Shown here in pieces: positions 1 to 8,882 of a stretch of 36,676 bases of DNA. The DNA lies in the NCBI RefSeq assembly GCF_025354735.1, contig NZ_JANXMI010000094.1:1-36676 (forward strand), given 5' to 3'. The stretch comes from Rugamonas sp. (GTDB taxonomy: Bacteria; Pseudomonadota; Gammaproteobacteria; Burkholderiales; Burkholderiaceae_D). The translations under genes and the position numbers were made by a program. Under the pieces are notes generated by a model. That model saw nothing but the letters and a program-made list of their open reading frames with translations, was not told where the DNA came from and did not search any database. Positions within the stretch are counted from its first letter, which is position 1, and each line of letters opens with the position of its first letter.

Positions 1-258
1 GCCGTTTTCGGATTTGGCGATTTCGTGGGTGTAACCGCCCTCGAAGTAGCTGTCGCACTCGTTGCCGAGGCGGTATTTGGAGGTCGGGCCGCCCAGGCCG
101 TAGCAGCTTTGCGGGCCGTGGGTCGAGCTGGTGCCGGCGCCCGCGCGCAGGTAGCCGTGGAAGCCGTCGGTATCGTTGTAGGGATCGGCGTGGGCGACGC
201 CAACAGTCAGTGCCAGGGCCAGGGCGGCCGGCAGGGTTTTGAGGACCGTGTGTTTCAC
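1..258 (-). CDS. lamB: Maltoporin-like carbohydrate porin, N-terminal part (runs off the left edge)
   Basis: The first 86 codons of an outer-membrane sugar porin are visible; the rest lies outside the window. Residues 1-24 form a Sec signal peptide ending in GVAHA. The mature part carries a FHGYLRAGAG strand and a TSKYRLGNECDSYFEG stretch that closely follow the start of LamB (FHGYARSGIG, SKYRLGNEC). Translation most likely starts at a GTG, because a GGAGA ribosome site sits 6 bases before it and no in-frame ATG is nearby. It lies 56 bases downstream of frcA on the same strand, so it is probably the last gene of the fructose-type uptake operon and lets the sugar cross the outer membrane. Family assignment is good; the exact sugar is inferred from the neighbours. 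Confidence 0.78.
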   Translation of the reverse strand, partial: MKHTVLKTLPAALALALTVGVAHADPYNDTDGFHGYLRAGAGTSSTHGPQSCYGLGGPTSKYRLGNECDSYFEGGYTHEIAKSENG

Positions 259-314
259 TGCGTTGTCTCCTTCAGGGGTAAAAATGTCGATGTGGTTGCT
301 TGTACTTGCTGCAT

Positions 315-1121
<807 letters not shown>

Positions 1122-1123
1122 GG

Positions 1124-2083
1124 TCAGCCTTTCTTGTGCGTCAGTTGGTCGGTGGCCACGGCCAGGATCACGAGGATGCCGGTGACGAGGATTTGCACCA
1201 CGGACGGCACGCCCATCAGCGTGAGGCCGTTGCGGAACACGCCCACGATGAGCACGCCGACCAGGGTGCCGAGCAGGGAGCCGCGCCCGCCGAACAGGCT
1301 GGTGCCGCCGAGGACGACGGCGGTGATGCTGTCGAGATTGTCGGTCTGGCCCGCTTGCGGATCGCCGACGCCCATGCGCGCCACCGACAGCATCGCGGCC
1401 ATGCCGTAGAGCAGGCCGGCGCCCATGTAGACGCCGACGAGCACGCGGCCGGTGGCGATGCCGGTCAGCCGCGCCGCTTCCGGGTTGTTGCCGACGGCGT
1501 AGACGTGGCGGCCGGGCGCGGTCTCGCGCAGGAACAGCCACGTCAGCGCGTACAGCGCCAGCATCAGCACCGTGCCGTAGGTGACGCTGGTGGCGCCGAC
1601 CTGGAAGGTGTTGCCGAAGAAGGTCATGGACTCGGGCAGGCCGGTGACGGTTTGCGCCTGCGAATAAATCTGGGTGACGGCGAAGGCGATGTTCATCGTG
1701 CCCAGCGTGACGATGAAGGGCGGCAGCCGGATCGCCGTCACCAGCGCGCCGTTGACGTAGCCGATCAGCACGCAGGCCACGATGCCGCAGGGCACGGCCA
1801 GCAGCGGATGCAGGCCGTAGTCGACGGCGAACTTGGTGGCCACGACCGAGCCGAGCGCCATCGCCATGCCGCAGGACAGGTCGATGCCGGCCGTTAAAAT
1901 AATCAAGGTCTGGCCGATGGCGATCACGCCCACCACCATCACCTGTTGCAAGATCAGCGAGAAATTCTGGCCGCTCAAAAAGCGGTTCGACTGCGATGCG
2001 AAAAAGGTGCCGGCGATTAGCAGGGCCAGCAGCGGGCCGAGCGCGGTCAGCGCCGGCAGGGCGCCTTTGTAACGGGTCGTCAT
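1124..2083 (-). CDS. frcC: Sugar ABC transporter permease FrcC
   Basis: This is the inner-membrane permease of the fructose-type importer, 319 residues with about eight to ten hydrophobic segments. Family marks of BPD-transporter 2 permeases (RbsC/FrcC) are visible: TAGIDLSCGMAMALGSVV near residues 64-81, the LPPFIVTLGTMNIAF loop near 120, and VLGGTSLFGGRGSLLGTLVG near 255-274, which contacts the ATPase. It sits between frcB, 76 bases upstream, and frcA, which follows after two bases. The gap to frcB holds a GC-rich hairpin that could set the ratio of binding protein to permease. Assignment is secure from sequence and operon order; the sugar itself is inferred from FrcB. Confidence 0.93.
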   Translation of the reverse strand: MTTRYKGALPALTALGPLLALLIAGTFFASQSNRFLSGQNFSLILQQVMVVGVIAIGQTLIILTAGIDLSCGMAMALGSVVATKFAVDYGLHPLLAVPCGIVACVLIGYVNGALVTAIRLPPFIVTLGTMNIAFAVTQIYSQAQTVTGLPESMTFFGNTFQVGATSVTYGTVLMLALYALTWLFLRETAPGRHVYAVGNNPEAARLTGIATGRVLVGVYMGAGLLYGMAAMLSVARMGVGDPQAGQTDNLDSITAVVLGGTSLFGGRGSLLGTLVGVLIVGVFRNGLTLMGVPSVVQILVTGILVILAVATDQLTHKKG

Positions 2084-2114
2084 GAGAGCTTATCCTTGGG
2101 TGGACTGAAGGACA

Positions 2115-2134
2115 GCGCCGCCGGTGGGCGGCGC
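2115..2134 (-). other. Intercistronic hairpin between frcB and frcC
   Basis: GCGCCGCC and GGCGGCGC form a perfect 8-bp stem around a GGTG loop in the 76-base gap between frcB and frcC. No U-run follows, so it is unlikely to be a strong terminator. In other binding-protein operons such stems protect the upstream message and raise the level of the periplasmic protein; that role here is inference. Confidence 0.5.
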
Positions 2135-2159
2135 CGCTGCGCCGGATCGCGCTCCGGGC

Positions 2160-3164
2160 TTATTTGCCCCAGCAGGCGCCGAGGCCGAAGGCCGTGTCCT
2201 TGCTGTCGACGCCGCCCATCTTCTTGTCGGTGATGAGGGTGACGCCGGTGTCGACATAGCCGCTGGCCTTCTTGCCGGTCTTGACGTAGGCCACGCCGGC
2301 GTCGACGCCCATGGCGGCCATCTTCAGCGGATATTGCTGCGAGGTGGCGGCGATGACGCCGGCCTTGACGTCGCGCACGCCGTTGCAGCCGCCGTCGATC
2401 GACACGATCATCACGCCCTTTTCCTTGCCGGCGGCTTTCAGCGCCTTGTAGGCGCCGGCGGCGGCCGGTTCGTTGATGGTGTAGACGAGGTTGATGTCGG
2501 GATTTTTTTGCAGGCAGTTTTCCATCGCCGTCTGGCCCTTGCCCTGGTCGCCGTAGCTGTCGGCCATGCAGACCACGTCGGCGGTCTTCGATTGCCCCAC
2601 GGTTTGCGCCGTTATGCCACTGGCGCCGAAGCCGGCCAGGAAGCCGTTGTGGCGGGCGATGCCGACCGGATGGCCGGGGAACAGGTCGAGCGTGGCGATC
2701 TTGGCCGGCTTGCCGCCGAAGGCGGTCTTGGCGTAGGCGCCGATCAGCTGGCCGGCCTTGAAGTTGTCGGTGGCGAACAGGGCGTCGGTGGCGTCCTGCG
2801 GATCGGCCGGGCTGTCGAGCGCGATCACCATCACGCCCTGGGCGCGGGCCTTCTTGATGGCCGGCACGATGGCCTTGGAATCGTTGGGCGTAATCATGAT
2901 GGCCTTGGCGCCGGCCGAGATCATGTTTTCGATGGCGGTGACCTGGCCGGCGTTGTCGCCGTCGGCCTTGCCGGCCGCCGTCAGCAGCTTGGCGCCGTCC
3001 GCCTTGGCCGACTGCTGCGCGCCTTCCTTCATCTTGACGAAGAAGGGATTGGTTTCCGTTTTGGTAATCAGGCCGACGACGGCTTCGTCGGCGGCATAGG
3101 CGCTGGGAGCGGCCTGGGTGGTGAGGGCGAGCGCAGCCAATACATAGCAATGTTTAGGGTTCAT
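2160..3164 (-). CDS. frcB: Periplasmic sugar-binding protein FrcB
   Basis: This is the periplasmic binding protein that delivers sugar to FrcC/FrcA. Residues 1-24 are a signal peptide ending in AYA. The mature protein starts with AVVGLITKTETNPFFVKM and carries INEPAAAGAYKALKA, VSIDGGCNGV and ATSQQYPLKMAA, which match rhizobial FrcB (fructose, also ribose and mannose) almost motif for motif. Length is 334 residues, against about 340 in the family. I start at the ATG because GGAG lies eight bases before it; a TTG four codons earlier is also open but overlaps that ribosome site. It is the first gene of frcB-frcC-frcA-porin, and a promoter with a dyad lies upstream. No sugar-responsive repressor gene is inside the window. 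Confidence 0.93.
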   Translation of the reverse strand: MNPKHCYVLAALALTTQAAPSAYAADEAVVGLITKTETNPFFVKMKEGAQQSAKADGAKLLTAAGKADGDNAGQVTAIENMISAGAKAIMITPNDSKAIVPAIKKARAQGVMVIALDSPADPQDATDALFATDNFKAGQLIGAYAKTAFGGKPAKIATLDLFPGHPVGIARHNGFLAGFGASGITAQTVGQSKTADVVCMADSYGDQGKGQTAMENCLQKNPDINLVYTINEPAAAGAYKALKAAGKEKGVMIVSIDGGCNGVRDVKAGVIAATSQQYPLKMAAMGVDAGVAYVKTGKKASGYVDTGVTLITDKKMGGVDSKDTAFGLGACWGK

Positions 3165-3194
3165 GCATGTCTCCAAATTATTTTGGTTATGTCG

Positions 3195-3208
3195 TCGGCT
3201 TGTGCCGA
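3195..3208. promoter_or_regulatory. Small inverted repeat at the frcB transcription start
   Basis: TCGGC-ttgt-GCCGA is a perfect 5-bp dyad lying just downstream of the proposed frcB -10 box, roughly +5 to +18. It could be a repressor operator or a small 5' UTR hairpin. No regulator gene beside it supports a choice. Confidence 0.35.
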
Positions 3209-3219
3209 TCGCTGATGAA

Positions 3220-3248
3220 AATGTAGGCGCCTGCGATTAATAAATCAA
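3220..3248 (-). promoter_or_regulatory. Candidate sigma-70 promoter of frcBCA
   Basis: On the minus strand TTGATT (-35) and TACATT (-10) are separated by 17 bases, each matching four of six consensus positions, in an AT-rich patch about 50 bases upstream of the frcB start codon. The placement fits transcription of the whole uptake operon. Confidence 0.45.
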
Positions 3249-3293
3249 GCACTTTTACTTATTACCTCGAAAACAACAATGCAGAATGCACAC

Positions 3294-3321
3294 TTGACGC
3301 TGCCGGCCGCGCCGGCATAAT
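3294..3321 (+). promoter_or_regulatory. Candidate sigma-70 promoter of the FrcK-like kinase with a dyad in its spacer
   Basis: TTGACG and CATAAT, five of six matches each, are 16 bases apart. The spacer holds GCCGGC-cgc-GCCGGC (3302-3316), a symmetrical 15-base element between the two boxes where a bound repressor would block polymerase. The boxes are clear; the operator role is inference. Confidence 0.5.
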
Positions 3322-3404
3322 CTGGACGTTTAGCCTGGGCGCACCGTCTTGGCGCCGCCTTGGCGTACCGAGCGGCCGCGCCCGCCAACTGACCAGGAAA
3401 TACC

Positions 3405-4037
3405 GTGAATTCAACGCTGTCGCACACCGCCATACTCGACGCCATCCTGGCCACGCTGGCGCGGCCGGATGCGCCACGGCGCTACATCCTCGGTCTGGCC
3501 GGCACGCCCGGCGCCGGCAAATCGACGGTGGCGCAGGCGCTGCTCGACGCCTTGCCCGGCCGCGCCGCGCTGGTGCCGATGGACGGCTTTCACCTGGCCA
3601 ACGAGGAGCTGGAGCGGCTGGGCCGCCGGGGCCGCAAGGGCGCCGAAGACACGTTCGACGGCGCCGGCTATGTGGCCTTGCTGCGGCGCTTGCGCCAGCC
3701 GGCGCCGGGCGAGGTGGTCTACGCGCCCACGTTCCGGCGCGCCATCGACGCCGCCGAGGCCGGCGCGATCGCGGTGCCGGAAGCGGTGCAGCTGGTCATC
3801 ACCGAAGGCAATTATTTGCTGCTCGACCACGGACCGTGGGCGGCGGTGCGCAGCCTGCTCGACCAAAGCTGGTATATCGACATCGACCCGGTGCTGCGGC
3901 GCCAGCGGCTGGTGGCGCGCCACATGCATTTCGGCCGCAGCGCCGAGGCCGCGCTGGCCTGGGTCATCGGCACCGATGAGCCGAACGCGCTGCTGATCGA
4001 AGCGAGCCGGGCGCGCGCCGACCACGTGCTGCGCTGA
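3405..4037 (+). CDS. P-loop kinase of the FrcK / nucleoside-kinase-like family
   Basis: A 210-residue soluble kinase of the family annotated as nucleoside/nucleotide kinase (YggC/uridine-kinase/PanK-like fold). Walker A is GTPGAGKS (about 33-40), followed by VPMDGFHLAN (about 57-66), the acidic substrate-side loop of this family, and VITEGNYLLL, the Walker B-like strand. A gene of this family, frcK, belongs to the frc operon in Sinorhizobium; here it is divergent from frcBCA, which supports phosphorylation of the imported sugar or a derivative. The GTG start is chosen because AGGAAA lies five bases upstream and no in-frame ATG is better placed. Kinase assignment is secure; the substrate is unproven. 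Confidence 0.82.
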   Translation: MNSTLSHTAILDAILATLARPDAPRRYILGLAGTPGAGKSTVAQALLDALPGRAALVPMDGFHLANEELERLGRRGRKGAEDTFDGAGYVALLRRLRQPAPGEVVYAPTFRRAIDAAEAGAIAVPEAVQLVITEGNYLLLDHGPWAAVRSLLDQSWYIDIDPVLRRQRLVARHMHFGRSAEAALAWVIGTDEPNALLIEASRARADHVLR

Positions 4038-4173
4038 GCGCCGGCCTTCCGGCTTGCGCTCCACCGTGGCCACCGCGCCTCGCAATGCCGCGTTGACACT
4101 GTTGTTTCGGGTGCATTGCCGACGCCGATTTAATTGATTTGCAGAATTATAACTTTTTTTTGGGAAAATTTCT

Positions 4174-4192
4174 CTATCCAAAAATCGGATAG
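4174..4192. promoter_or_regulatory. Inverted repeat in the chemoreceptor upstream region
   Basis: The 262-base gap between the kinase and the chemoreceptor holds no gene. Its AT-rich middle contains a TATAAC -10-like hexamer (4148-4153) without a convincing -35, then the dyad CTATCC-aaaaatc-GGATAG, 6-bp arms about 108 bases before the start codon. The dyad lies downstream of the -10-like element, where it could be an operator or a 5' UTR hairpin. I see no clear sigma-28 or sigma-54 promoter. Confidence 0.35.
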
Positions 4193-4299
4193 AATCTCAA
4201 CCCTATCCCGTTTACCACGCGCCCGAACCGTCCCTGCGACGCGACCTTCGGCGACCCCTCCGGGCTGTGGGCGGCATCCCAAATTGTTGAAAGAATGAC

Positions 4300-5913
4300 A
4301 TGAAGAACTGGAAAATCGGCACCCGCCTCACGGCCGGGTTCGGCCTCGTATTGTGCCTCGCGACCTTGATGACCGGCATCGGCATCTGGCGTTTGCAGGC
4401 GGTGGCCGACGCCACCCACGACATGATGCAGCAGCCGCTGGCCAAGGAACGCATGATAGGCGACTGGTATTTGCTGATCCACACCAGCGTGCGCCGCGTG
4501 ACGGCCGTGGCCAAGAGCACCGACACCTCGCTGGGCGCCTTCTTCACCGAAGACACGGCCGCCTCCGTGCGCGACGTCGCCGAGCTGCAAAAGAAGATCG
4601 AGCCGCTGCTGGTGTCGGACAAGGAAAAATCCGAATTCGCGGCCATGTCGCAGACGCGCCTGAAATACATCGCCTCGCGCGCGGCCATCGAAAAACTGAA
4701 GCTGGCCGGCAAGTTCGACGAGGCCGCCGACGAGCTGCAAACCAAGCTGCTGCCGCTGTCGAAGCAGTACCTGGAATCGCTGCGCCTGATGCGTGACGTG
4801 CAGCGCCAGACCATCGACGCCGACGCCGAGCAGATCGACGCCATCTACCGCACCAGCCGCAGCCTGTTGATCGGCCTCGGCGTGGTGGTGCTGCTGTTCG
4901 GCGCGCTGTGCGCGTGGCGGCTGACGCTGGGCATCATCCGCCCGCTGAGCCGCGCCGTCGCCATCGCCCGCACGGTGGCGTCCAACGATTTGAGCAGCCG
5001 GATCGAGGTCGACTCGACCGACGAGACGGGCCAGCTGCTGGCGGCGCTGCAACACATGAACGACAGCCTGGCCCGCGTGGTCGGCGAAGTGCGCACCGGC
5101 AGCGCGTCGATCGCGACGGCGTCGAGCGAAATCGCGGCCGGCAATCTGGACTTGTCCAAGCGCACCGAACATCAGGCCGGCAGCCTGGAGGAAACCGCCT
5201 CGTCGATGGAAGAATTGACGGCGACCGTGCGCCAGAACGCCGACCACGCGCGCCAGGCCAACGCGCTGGCGCAGGCCGCGTCGACGGTGGCGCTGCGCGG
5301 CGGCAGCGAAGTGTCGCAATTGGTCGATACGATGGGCGCGATCAACCAGTCGTCGCGCAAGATCGTCGAAATCATCAGCGTGATCGATGGCATCGCCTTC
5401 CAGACCAATATCCTGGCGCTGAACGCGGCGGTCGAAGCGGCCCGCGCCGGCGAGCAGGGCCGCGGCTTCGCCGTCGTCGCCACCGAAGTGCGCAGCCTGG
5501 CCCAGCGCAGCGCCACGGCGGCCAAGGAAATCAAGGTATTGATCGATGCATCGGTGGAACAGGTCGATACCGGCAGCAAGCTCGTCGAGCGGGCCGGCGC
5601 CATCATGAGCGAAGTGGTCAGCAGCGTCGGCAGCGTCAGCGACATCATCGGCGAGATCACCACGGCCAGCCAGGAACAGAGCCACAGCATCGAGCAGGTC
5701 AACCGCGCCATCGCGCAAATGGACCAGGTGACGCAGCAGAACGCGGCGCTGGTGGAACAGGCGTCGGCCGCGGCCGGCGCCTTGCAGGAACAGGCCGCCG
5801 GCCTGAGCGAGATGGTCGGCGTGTTCAAGCTGGGCGCGGATCAGCGCGCCACGCAGGCGACGCGCCGCGCGCCACAGCCGGCCAGGGGCTTCGCGCCGCG
5901 CCTGCTGGCGTGA
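4300..5913 (+). CDS. Methyl-accepting chemotaxis protein
   Basis: A 537-residue transmembrane chemoreceptor. TM1 is about residues 10-30 and TM2 about 188-210, enclosing a roughly 155-residue periplasmic region predicted to be a four-helix-bundle sensor. A HAMP domain follows (about 210-262), then the cytoplasmic signalling coiled coil, whose tip carries [18 protein letters not shown] and [18 protein letters not shown], the CheA/CheW contact. The C-terminus ends in an Ala/Arg-rich tail without the NWETF-type pentapeptide that tethers CheR, so adaptation would depend on methyltransferase held by other receptors. No che genes are adjacent; it is an orphan receptor and its ligand is not evident. 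The ribosome site before the ATG is weak (GAAAG). Confidence 0.95.
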   Translation: MKNWKIGTRLTAGFGLVLCLATLMTGIGIWRLQAVADATHDMMQQPLAKERMIGDWYLLIHTSVRRVTAVAKSTDTSLGAFFTEDTAASVRDVAELQKKIEPLLVSDKEKSEFAAMSQTRLKYIASRAAIEKLKLAGKFDEAADELQTKLLPLSKQYLESLRLMRDVQRQTIDADAEQIDAIYRTSRSLLIGLGVVVLLFGALCAWRLTLGIIRPLSRAVAIARTVASNDLSSRIEVDSTDETGQLLAALQHMNDSLARVVGEVRTGSASIATASSEIAAGNLDLSKRTEHQAGSLEETASSMEELTATVRQNADHARQANALAQAASTVALRGGSEVSQLVDTMGAINQSSRKIVEIISVIDGIAFQTNILALNAAVEAARAGEQGRGFAVVATEVRSLAQRSATAAKEIKVLIDASVEQVDTGSKLVERAGAIMSEVVSSVGSVSDIIGEITTASQEQSHSIEQVNRAIAQMDQVTQQNAALVEQASAAAGALQEQAAGLSEMVGVFKLGADQRATQATRRAPQPARGFAPRLLA

Positions 5914-5930
5914 GATTGAGGCACTAAACT

Positions 5931-5957
5931 GATTGCGGCGCGCAAGGCGCCGCGATC
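5931..5957. terminator. Strong hairpin between convergent mcp and DUF5610 genes
   Basis: GATTGCGGCGC and GCGCCGCGATC form an 11-bp stem (one T-G wobble) around a GCAAG loop, in the 66-base gap between two genes that end towards each other. It lacks a long T-run on either side, so it may be a weak two-way terminator or a 3'-end-protecting stem. Confidence 0.55.
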
Positions 5958-5979
5958 TCAAAATGAGGCGGCCGGCGGC

Positions 5980-6612
5980 CTAGTTCTGCCGCGCCGTCAC
6001 CGTGATGCGGGCGCTGGTGCCGGCAGTGCTGCTGGCGCTGCTATCTGTGCTACTGCCCGTGGCGGCCGCCGCGCCATCGCCGTCGCCGGACGCGCCCGAC
6101 AAGTGGGCCTTCTCGAAATCGTCGTAGCCCTTTTCCACCAGGTCGCGCGTCTTGTTGATGGCGGCGGACAGGCCGCTGTCGAGCACGCCGAGGCCGCCAA
6201 GGATGCCGGCCGCTTCGCCGAAGCCCTTTTCAAACCCGCCCCGTATCGTGCTGATGAAATCCTTGACGACGTCGTCGTCGGCCTCGCCCGGATGTTGCGC
6301 CTTGAAGGCGGCGAAGAAACCGGTGGAGCCGGCCAGGATGCTGTTGGCGGTCGTCTCGGCCGAGTGGTCTGCGCTGGCGCCGTTCTGGATCGCGTTGGGC
6401 CCCAGCTTGGCTGCCAGGGCGTCGTTGATGGCGTTGATGGCGCTGCTGAGCACCAGCGCGTGCGGCTGTTGTTTGCTGCCGAGACTGACATTATCGCTGC
6501 CGTCGGCGCCGGTCTGGGCGTCGACGCCGGCCTTGGCGAACTGCGTGGTGATGACAGCGTTGTTGATGGAGGTGGCGGCGAAAGCGGAGTAGGCGGTGAC
6601 GTTGTTGGACAT
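5980..6612 (-). CDS. DUF5610-like protein of unknown function
   Basis: A 210-residue soluble protein with no signal peptide or membrane segment. The middle (about 110-180) contains VVKDFISTIRGGFEKGFGEA, then LGGLGVLDSGL and INKTRDLVEKGYDDFE, a helical pattern I associate with the DUF5610 family; the match is from memory. The last 40 residues are a Ser/Ala/Gly/Thr-rich linker ending in TVTARQN, which looks disordered. The chosen ATG has AAGGAG eight bases upstream; the frame is open for 42 more codons upstream but has no comparable ribosome site. It converges with the chemoreceptor gene and shares a hairpin with it. No function can be given. Confidence 0.75.
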   Translation of the reverse strand: MSNNVTAYSAFAATSINNAVITTQFAKAGVDAQTGADGSDNVSLGSKQQPHALVLSSAINAINDALAAKLGPNAIQNGASADHSAETTANSILAGSTGFFAAFKAQHPGEADDDVVKDFISTIRGGFEKGFGEAAGILGGLGVLDSGLSAAINKTRDLVEKGYDDFEKAHLSGASGDGDGAAAATGSSTDSSASSTAGTSARITVTARQN

Positions 6613-6781
6613 GGTGGTTGCTCCTTGCGATGCGTGGTCAGCCCGCATGCGTAAAAAGACCGCCAAGCCGGCTCGATACTTGTGGTAACGGCAGCCGCGA
6701 GTAAAAACTGAGGAGGAATTGCACTTGCTGTTAGGCAATTAGGGCGTTGCGGCGGCTTGCGGCGGCGCCGTTGGCCACTGG

Positions 6782-6814
6782 TTTGACACTGATAGTCAAA
6801 TTAATAGTCAAATT
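6782..6814. repeat. Overlapping direct and inverted repeats at the 3' end of the small membrane protein gene
   Basis: ATAGTCAAATT occurs twice, 12 bases apart (6792-6802 and 6804-6814), and the first copy also pairs with TTTGAC at 6782-6787 (TTTGAC-actgata-GTCAAA). The repeat straddles the stop codon at 6801-6803. It may be a short slipped duplication that also makes a small hairpin. Confidence 0.5.
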
Positions 6815-7211
6815 TGCTGCTGCGTCCCGCGCGGGCCGGCGCGGGTTTGGTCGGCTGTGCCGGTGCCGGGCGTTTGGCGGCTTGGGCGCGGCTGGCCCGC
6901 AGCGCATGCTGCTCGGCGATGCGGCGCTGGGCCTGCAAGCGTTTCATGCAATATTGAATGGTGTTGATTTTTTGCACCATGGCGACCGCCCAGACCAGGC
7001 CCAGGATAATCAGCGCGCCGATGTACCAGCTTTGCCAGCTACCGTAAATCTGGTCAATCATCGGGAAAATCGGCCGCGCCTGGGCCAGGGCGTCCTGGCC
7101 GAAGATGGCCAGCGCCAGGGCCGCCGCGCCCAGCGTGACGGTGCCGGCCAACTGCCAACTGCTGGACTCCAACTGCTTCTGCAAAATATCCGTATCGGGT
7201 GCGTTGTTCAT
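6801..7211 (-). CDS. Small membrane protein with two transmembrane segments, unknown function
   Basis: A 136-residue protein I do not recognise. Residues 20-45 (WQLAGTVTLGAAALALAIFG) and about 62-82 (WYIGALIILGLVWAVAMV) are hydrophobic helices joined by a short loop; the tail is basic and rich in Arg, Ala, Pro and Gln, suggesting a cytoplasmic end. The start is the ATG of MNNAPDTD; the open frame extends 55 codons upstream but that part is Arg-rich and looks non-coding. A CATAAT-like -10 (7276-7281, minus strand) lies about 65 bases upstream. Its 3' end carries the small repeat described separately, and the next gene on the strand begins 190 bases further on. Confidence 0.7.
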   Translation of the reverse strand: MNNAPDTDILQKQLESSSWQLAGTVTLGAAALALAIFGQDALAQARPIFPMIDQIYGSWQSWYIGALIILGLVWAVAMVQKINTIQYCMKRLQAQRRIAEQHALRASRAQAAKRPAPAQPTKPAPARAGRSSKFDY

Positions 7212-7470
7212 AGTCGATCTGTCGCTGCGGCCGGGCGATCCGTCCGCTAACGCGGTAGCGGAACCGCGCGGCGATATTATGTCATTTATTTTCCGTAAGG
7301 GAAAGTAAATTGCTTGATGGAATCTACCGCCCAGCCGTTCCGCCCGGCGCGCCCGGACTCGTCGACGGCGCCGCATGCCGGCACGCGGCCGGGAAAGCCG
7401 CGACTGGCGGTATCCTCCGCGCCACGTAGGATAAAGATGACGTTTTACCTTGTGTCTAGCCTACATAGGC

Positions 7471-7489
7471 GTATAGCTTGGTCCTATAC
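7471..7489. promoter_or_regulatory. Operator-like dyad upstream of the Crp/Fnr-family gene
   Basis: The 371-base gap between the divergent membrane-protein and Crp/Fnr genes holds no convincing ORF. It contains GTATAG-cttggtc-CTATAC, a perfect 6-bp dyad centred about 103 bases before the crp/fnr start, flanked by a looser CATAG/ACATAG symmetry. A second small dyad, TTTCC-gtaag-GGAAA (7290-7304), lies on the other promoter side. The first is a candidate autoregulatory site; it differs from the textbook Fnr (TTGAT-N4-ATCAA) and Crp (TGTGA-N6-TCACA) boxes. Confidence 0.4.
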
Positions 7490-7582
7490 CGCACATAGCA
7501 CCTGATCGCTAAAGTACAGCTTATCAACACGGCATGATTAGCCGGCTTGAAAAGTTAATCCAACAACACGAAGAGGCGCATC

Positions 7583-8383
7583 ATGTACACCACCAACGCT
7601 ATTGAAGCCAAGAACGCAAACGACGTCAACCACGGTTTCCGTTCGCTCGATATCGGCGCGCCACGCACCACCCCCGCACCAGCGGTCAGCACCCTGGGCG
7701 CCCAACAAAACGATTTGCTGCGCGCCCTGTCGCGCGAGGACTTGATCTTGCTGTTCGAACAGCTGGAATTCGTCAAGCTCAGCGCCGGCCAGCGCCTGTA
7801 TGAATGCGGCGGCAAGGTCGAGTACGCTTACTTCCCGACCAACGCCATCATCTCGCTGCAATACGTGATGGAAGACGGCGCCACCACCGAGATCGCCGTC
7901 GTCGGCCGCGAGGGCGTGGCCGGCATCTCGCTGCACGCGCTGGACCGCGCCAGCTGCGACGCCGTGGTGCAAGCGCCCGGCTACGGCTATCGCCTGAAAA
8001 CCGAAGCGCTGCGGGTCGCGTTCAACGAAGGCGGCGCCCTGGCCCAGCAGCTGATGCGCTACACCAGCGCCATGTTCGCCCAGCTGGCGCAAAACGTCGT
8101 CGGCAGCCGCCACAGCACCATCGAACAGAAACTGTGCCGCTGGCTGCTCGACCGCCTCGACCGTTCAATGTCGAACGAATTGAAGGTCACGCAAGAGACC
8201 ATCGCCCAGATGCTCGGCGTGCGGCGCGAAAGCATCACCTGCGCCGCCGGAAAATTGCAGGACGAGGGTATGATCGAATGCTGGCGCGGCCTGGTGGTGG
8301 TGCTGGACCGCAGCCGCATGGAAGAGTACGCTGGCACCTGCTACCGCGCCGGCCGCAGCGGTGTGCGGCAACTCAATGACTAA
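7583..8383 (+). CDS. Crp/Fnr-family transcriptional regulator
   Basis: A 266-residue regulator. After a 45-residue leader of low complexity comes a cyclic-nucleotide-binding-type beta barrel (about 55-165: GQRLYECGGKVEYAYFPTN, then EIAVVGREGVAGI), a dimer helix with SRHSTIEQKLCRWLLDRLDR (about 175-195), and a C-terminal winged helix with VTQETIAQMLGVRRESIT as the helix-turn-helix. The Fnr iron-sulfur cysteines are absent and the classical cAMP-contact residues are not evident, so this belongs to the large ligand-unknown group. The ATG is preceded by AGAGG at a good distance. It is divergent from the small membrane protein and followed 42 bases later by the DoxX-like gene, which it may control. 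Confidence 0.9.
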   Translation: MYTTNAIEAKNANDVNHGFRSLDIGAPRTTPAPAVSTLGAQQNDLLRALSREDLILLFEQLEFVKLSAGQRLYECGGKVEYAYFPTNAIISLQYVMEDGATTEIAVVGREGVAGISLHALDRASCDAVVQAPGYGYRLKTEALRVAFNEGGALAQQLMRYTSAMFAQLAQNVVGSRHSTIEQKLCRWLLDRLDRSMSNELKVTQETIAQMLGVRRESITCAAGKLQDEGMIECWRGLVVVLDRSRMEEYAGTCYRAGRSGVRQLND

Positions 8384-8425
8384 GAATTCATCGACCGACT
8401 ATCAGCGGCGCAGCGGGGACGGCTT

Positions 8426-8863
8426 ATGAGCACATCGATGCCGACATCGATGCCGATATCGAGAATGGGAGTACGCGGTGGGCGCCTGCTGCTGGCGCTG
8501 TTCTTCGTCATCGGCGGTGTGCTGCATTTTGTGCTGCCGTCGGCTTACGTCGCCATCATGCCGCCCTGGCTGGACTGGCCGCTGCAATTGGTCTACCTCA
8601 GCGGCGTGTGCGAAATCGCCGGCGGCCTCGGCGTGCTGCCGGCGCTGACGCGGCGCGCCGCCGGCATCGGCCTGATCCTGTTGTCCATTGCCGTGTTGCC
8701 GGCCAATGTGCAGATGCTGCTCAATGCCGTCGACGCCGCCAAACCGCTGTGGCAACTGGCGCTGCTGACCGTGCGCCTGCCTTTGCAGCTGGCGCTGATC
8801 TGGTGGATCTGGACTTGCAGCGTCAAGCCCTCGCCATCGTACGCCCCGGCCCGTCCACTTTAA
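8426..8863 (+). CDS. DoxX-like / COG4270 four-helix membrane protein
   Basis: A 145-residue integral membrane protein with four hydrophobic helices. The sequence HFVLPSAYVAIMPPWLDWP after helix 1 and LVYLSGVCEIAGGLGVLP into helix 2 match the uncharacterised COG4270/DoxX-like family, thought to have roles near quinone or redox-stress chemistry; its biochemical activity is unknown. The N-terminus MSTSMPTSMPISRMG is encoded by a tandem repeat (ATCGATGCCG), so translation could instead begin at the third or fourth ATG; I keep the first because GGGGAC precedes it. It follows the Crp/Fnr gene by 42 bases and could be co-transcribed. Confidence 0.8.
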   Translation: MSTSMPTSMPISRMGVRGGRLLLALFFVIGGVLHFVLPSAYVAIMPPWLDWPLQLVYLSGVCEIAGGLGVLPALTRRAAGIGLILLSIAVLPANVQMLLNAVDAAKPLWQLALLTVRLPLQLALIWWIWTCSVKPSPSYAPARPL

Positions 8864-8882
8864 AACTCATACAAGGAAACGC

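Noticed and set aside
4093..4121. TTGACA hexamer as a chemoreceptor promoter
   Set aside because: No acceptable -10 box lies 15-19 bases downstream.
4174..5961. Long minus-strand open frame (595 codons) opposite the chemoreceptor gene
   Set aside because: It is an Arg/His/Ala-rich mirror of a well-matched plus-strand gene, produced by high GC content; it shows no domain.
7314..7505. 63-codon frame in the gap before the Crp/Fnr gene
   Set aside because: No ribosome site, no domain, and it runs through the dyad region; better read as non-coding.
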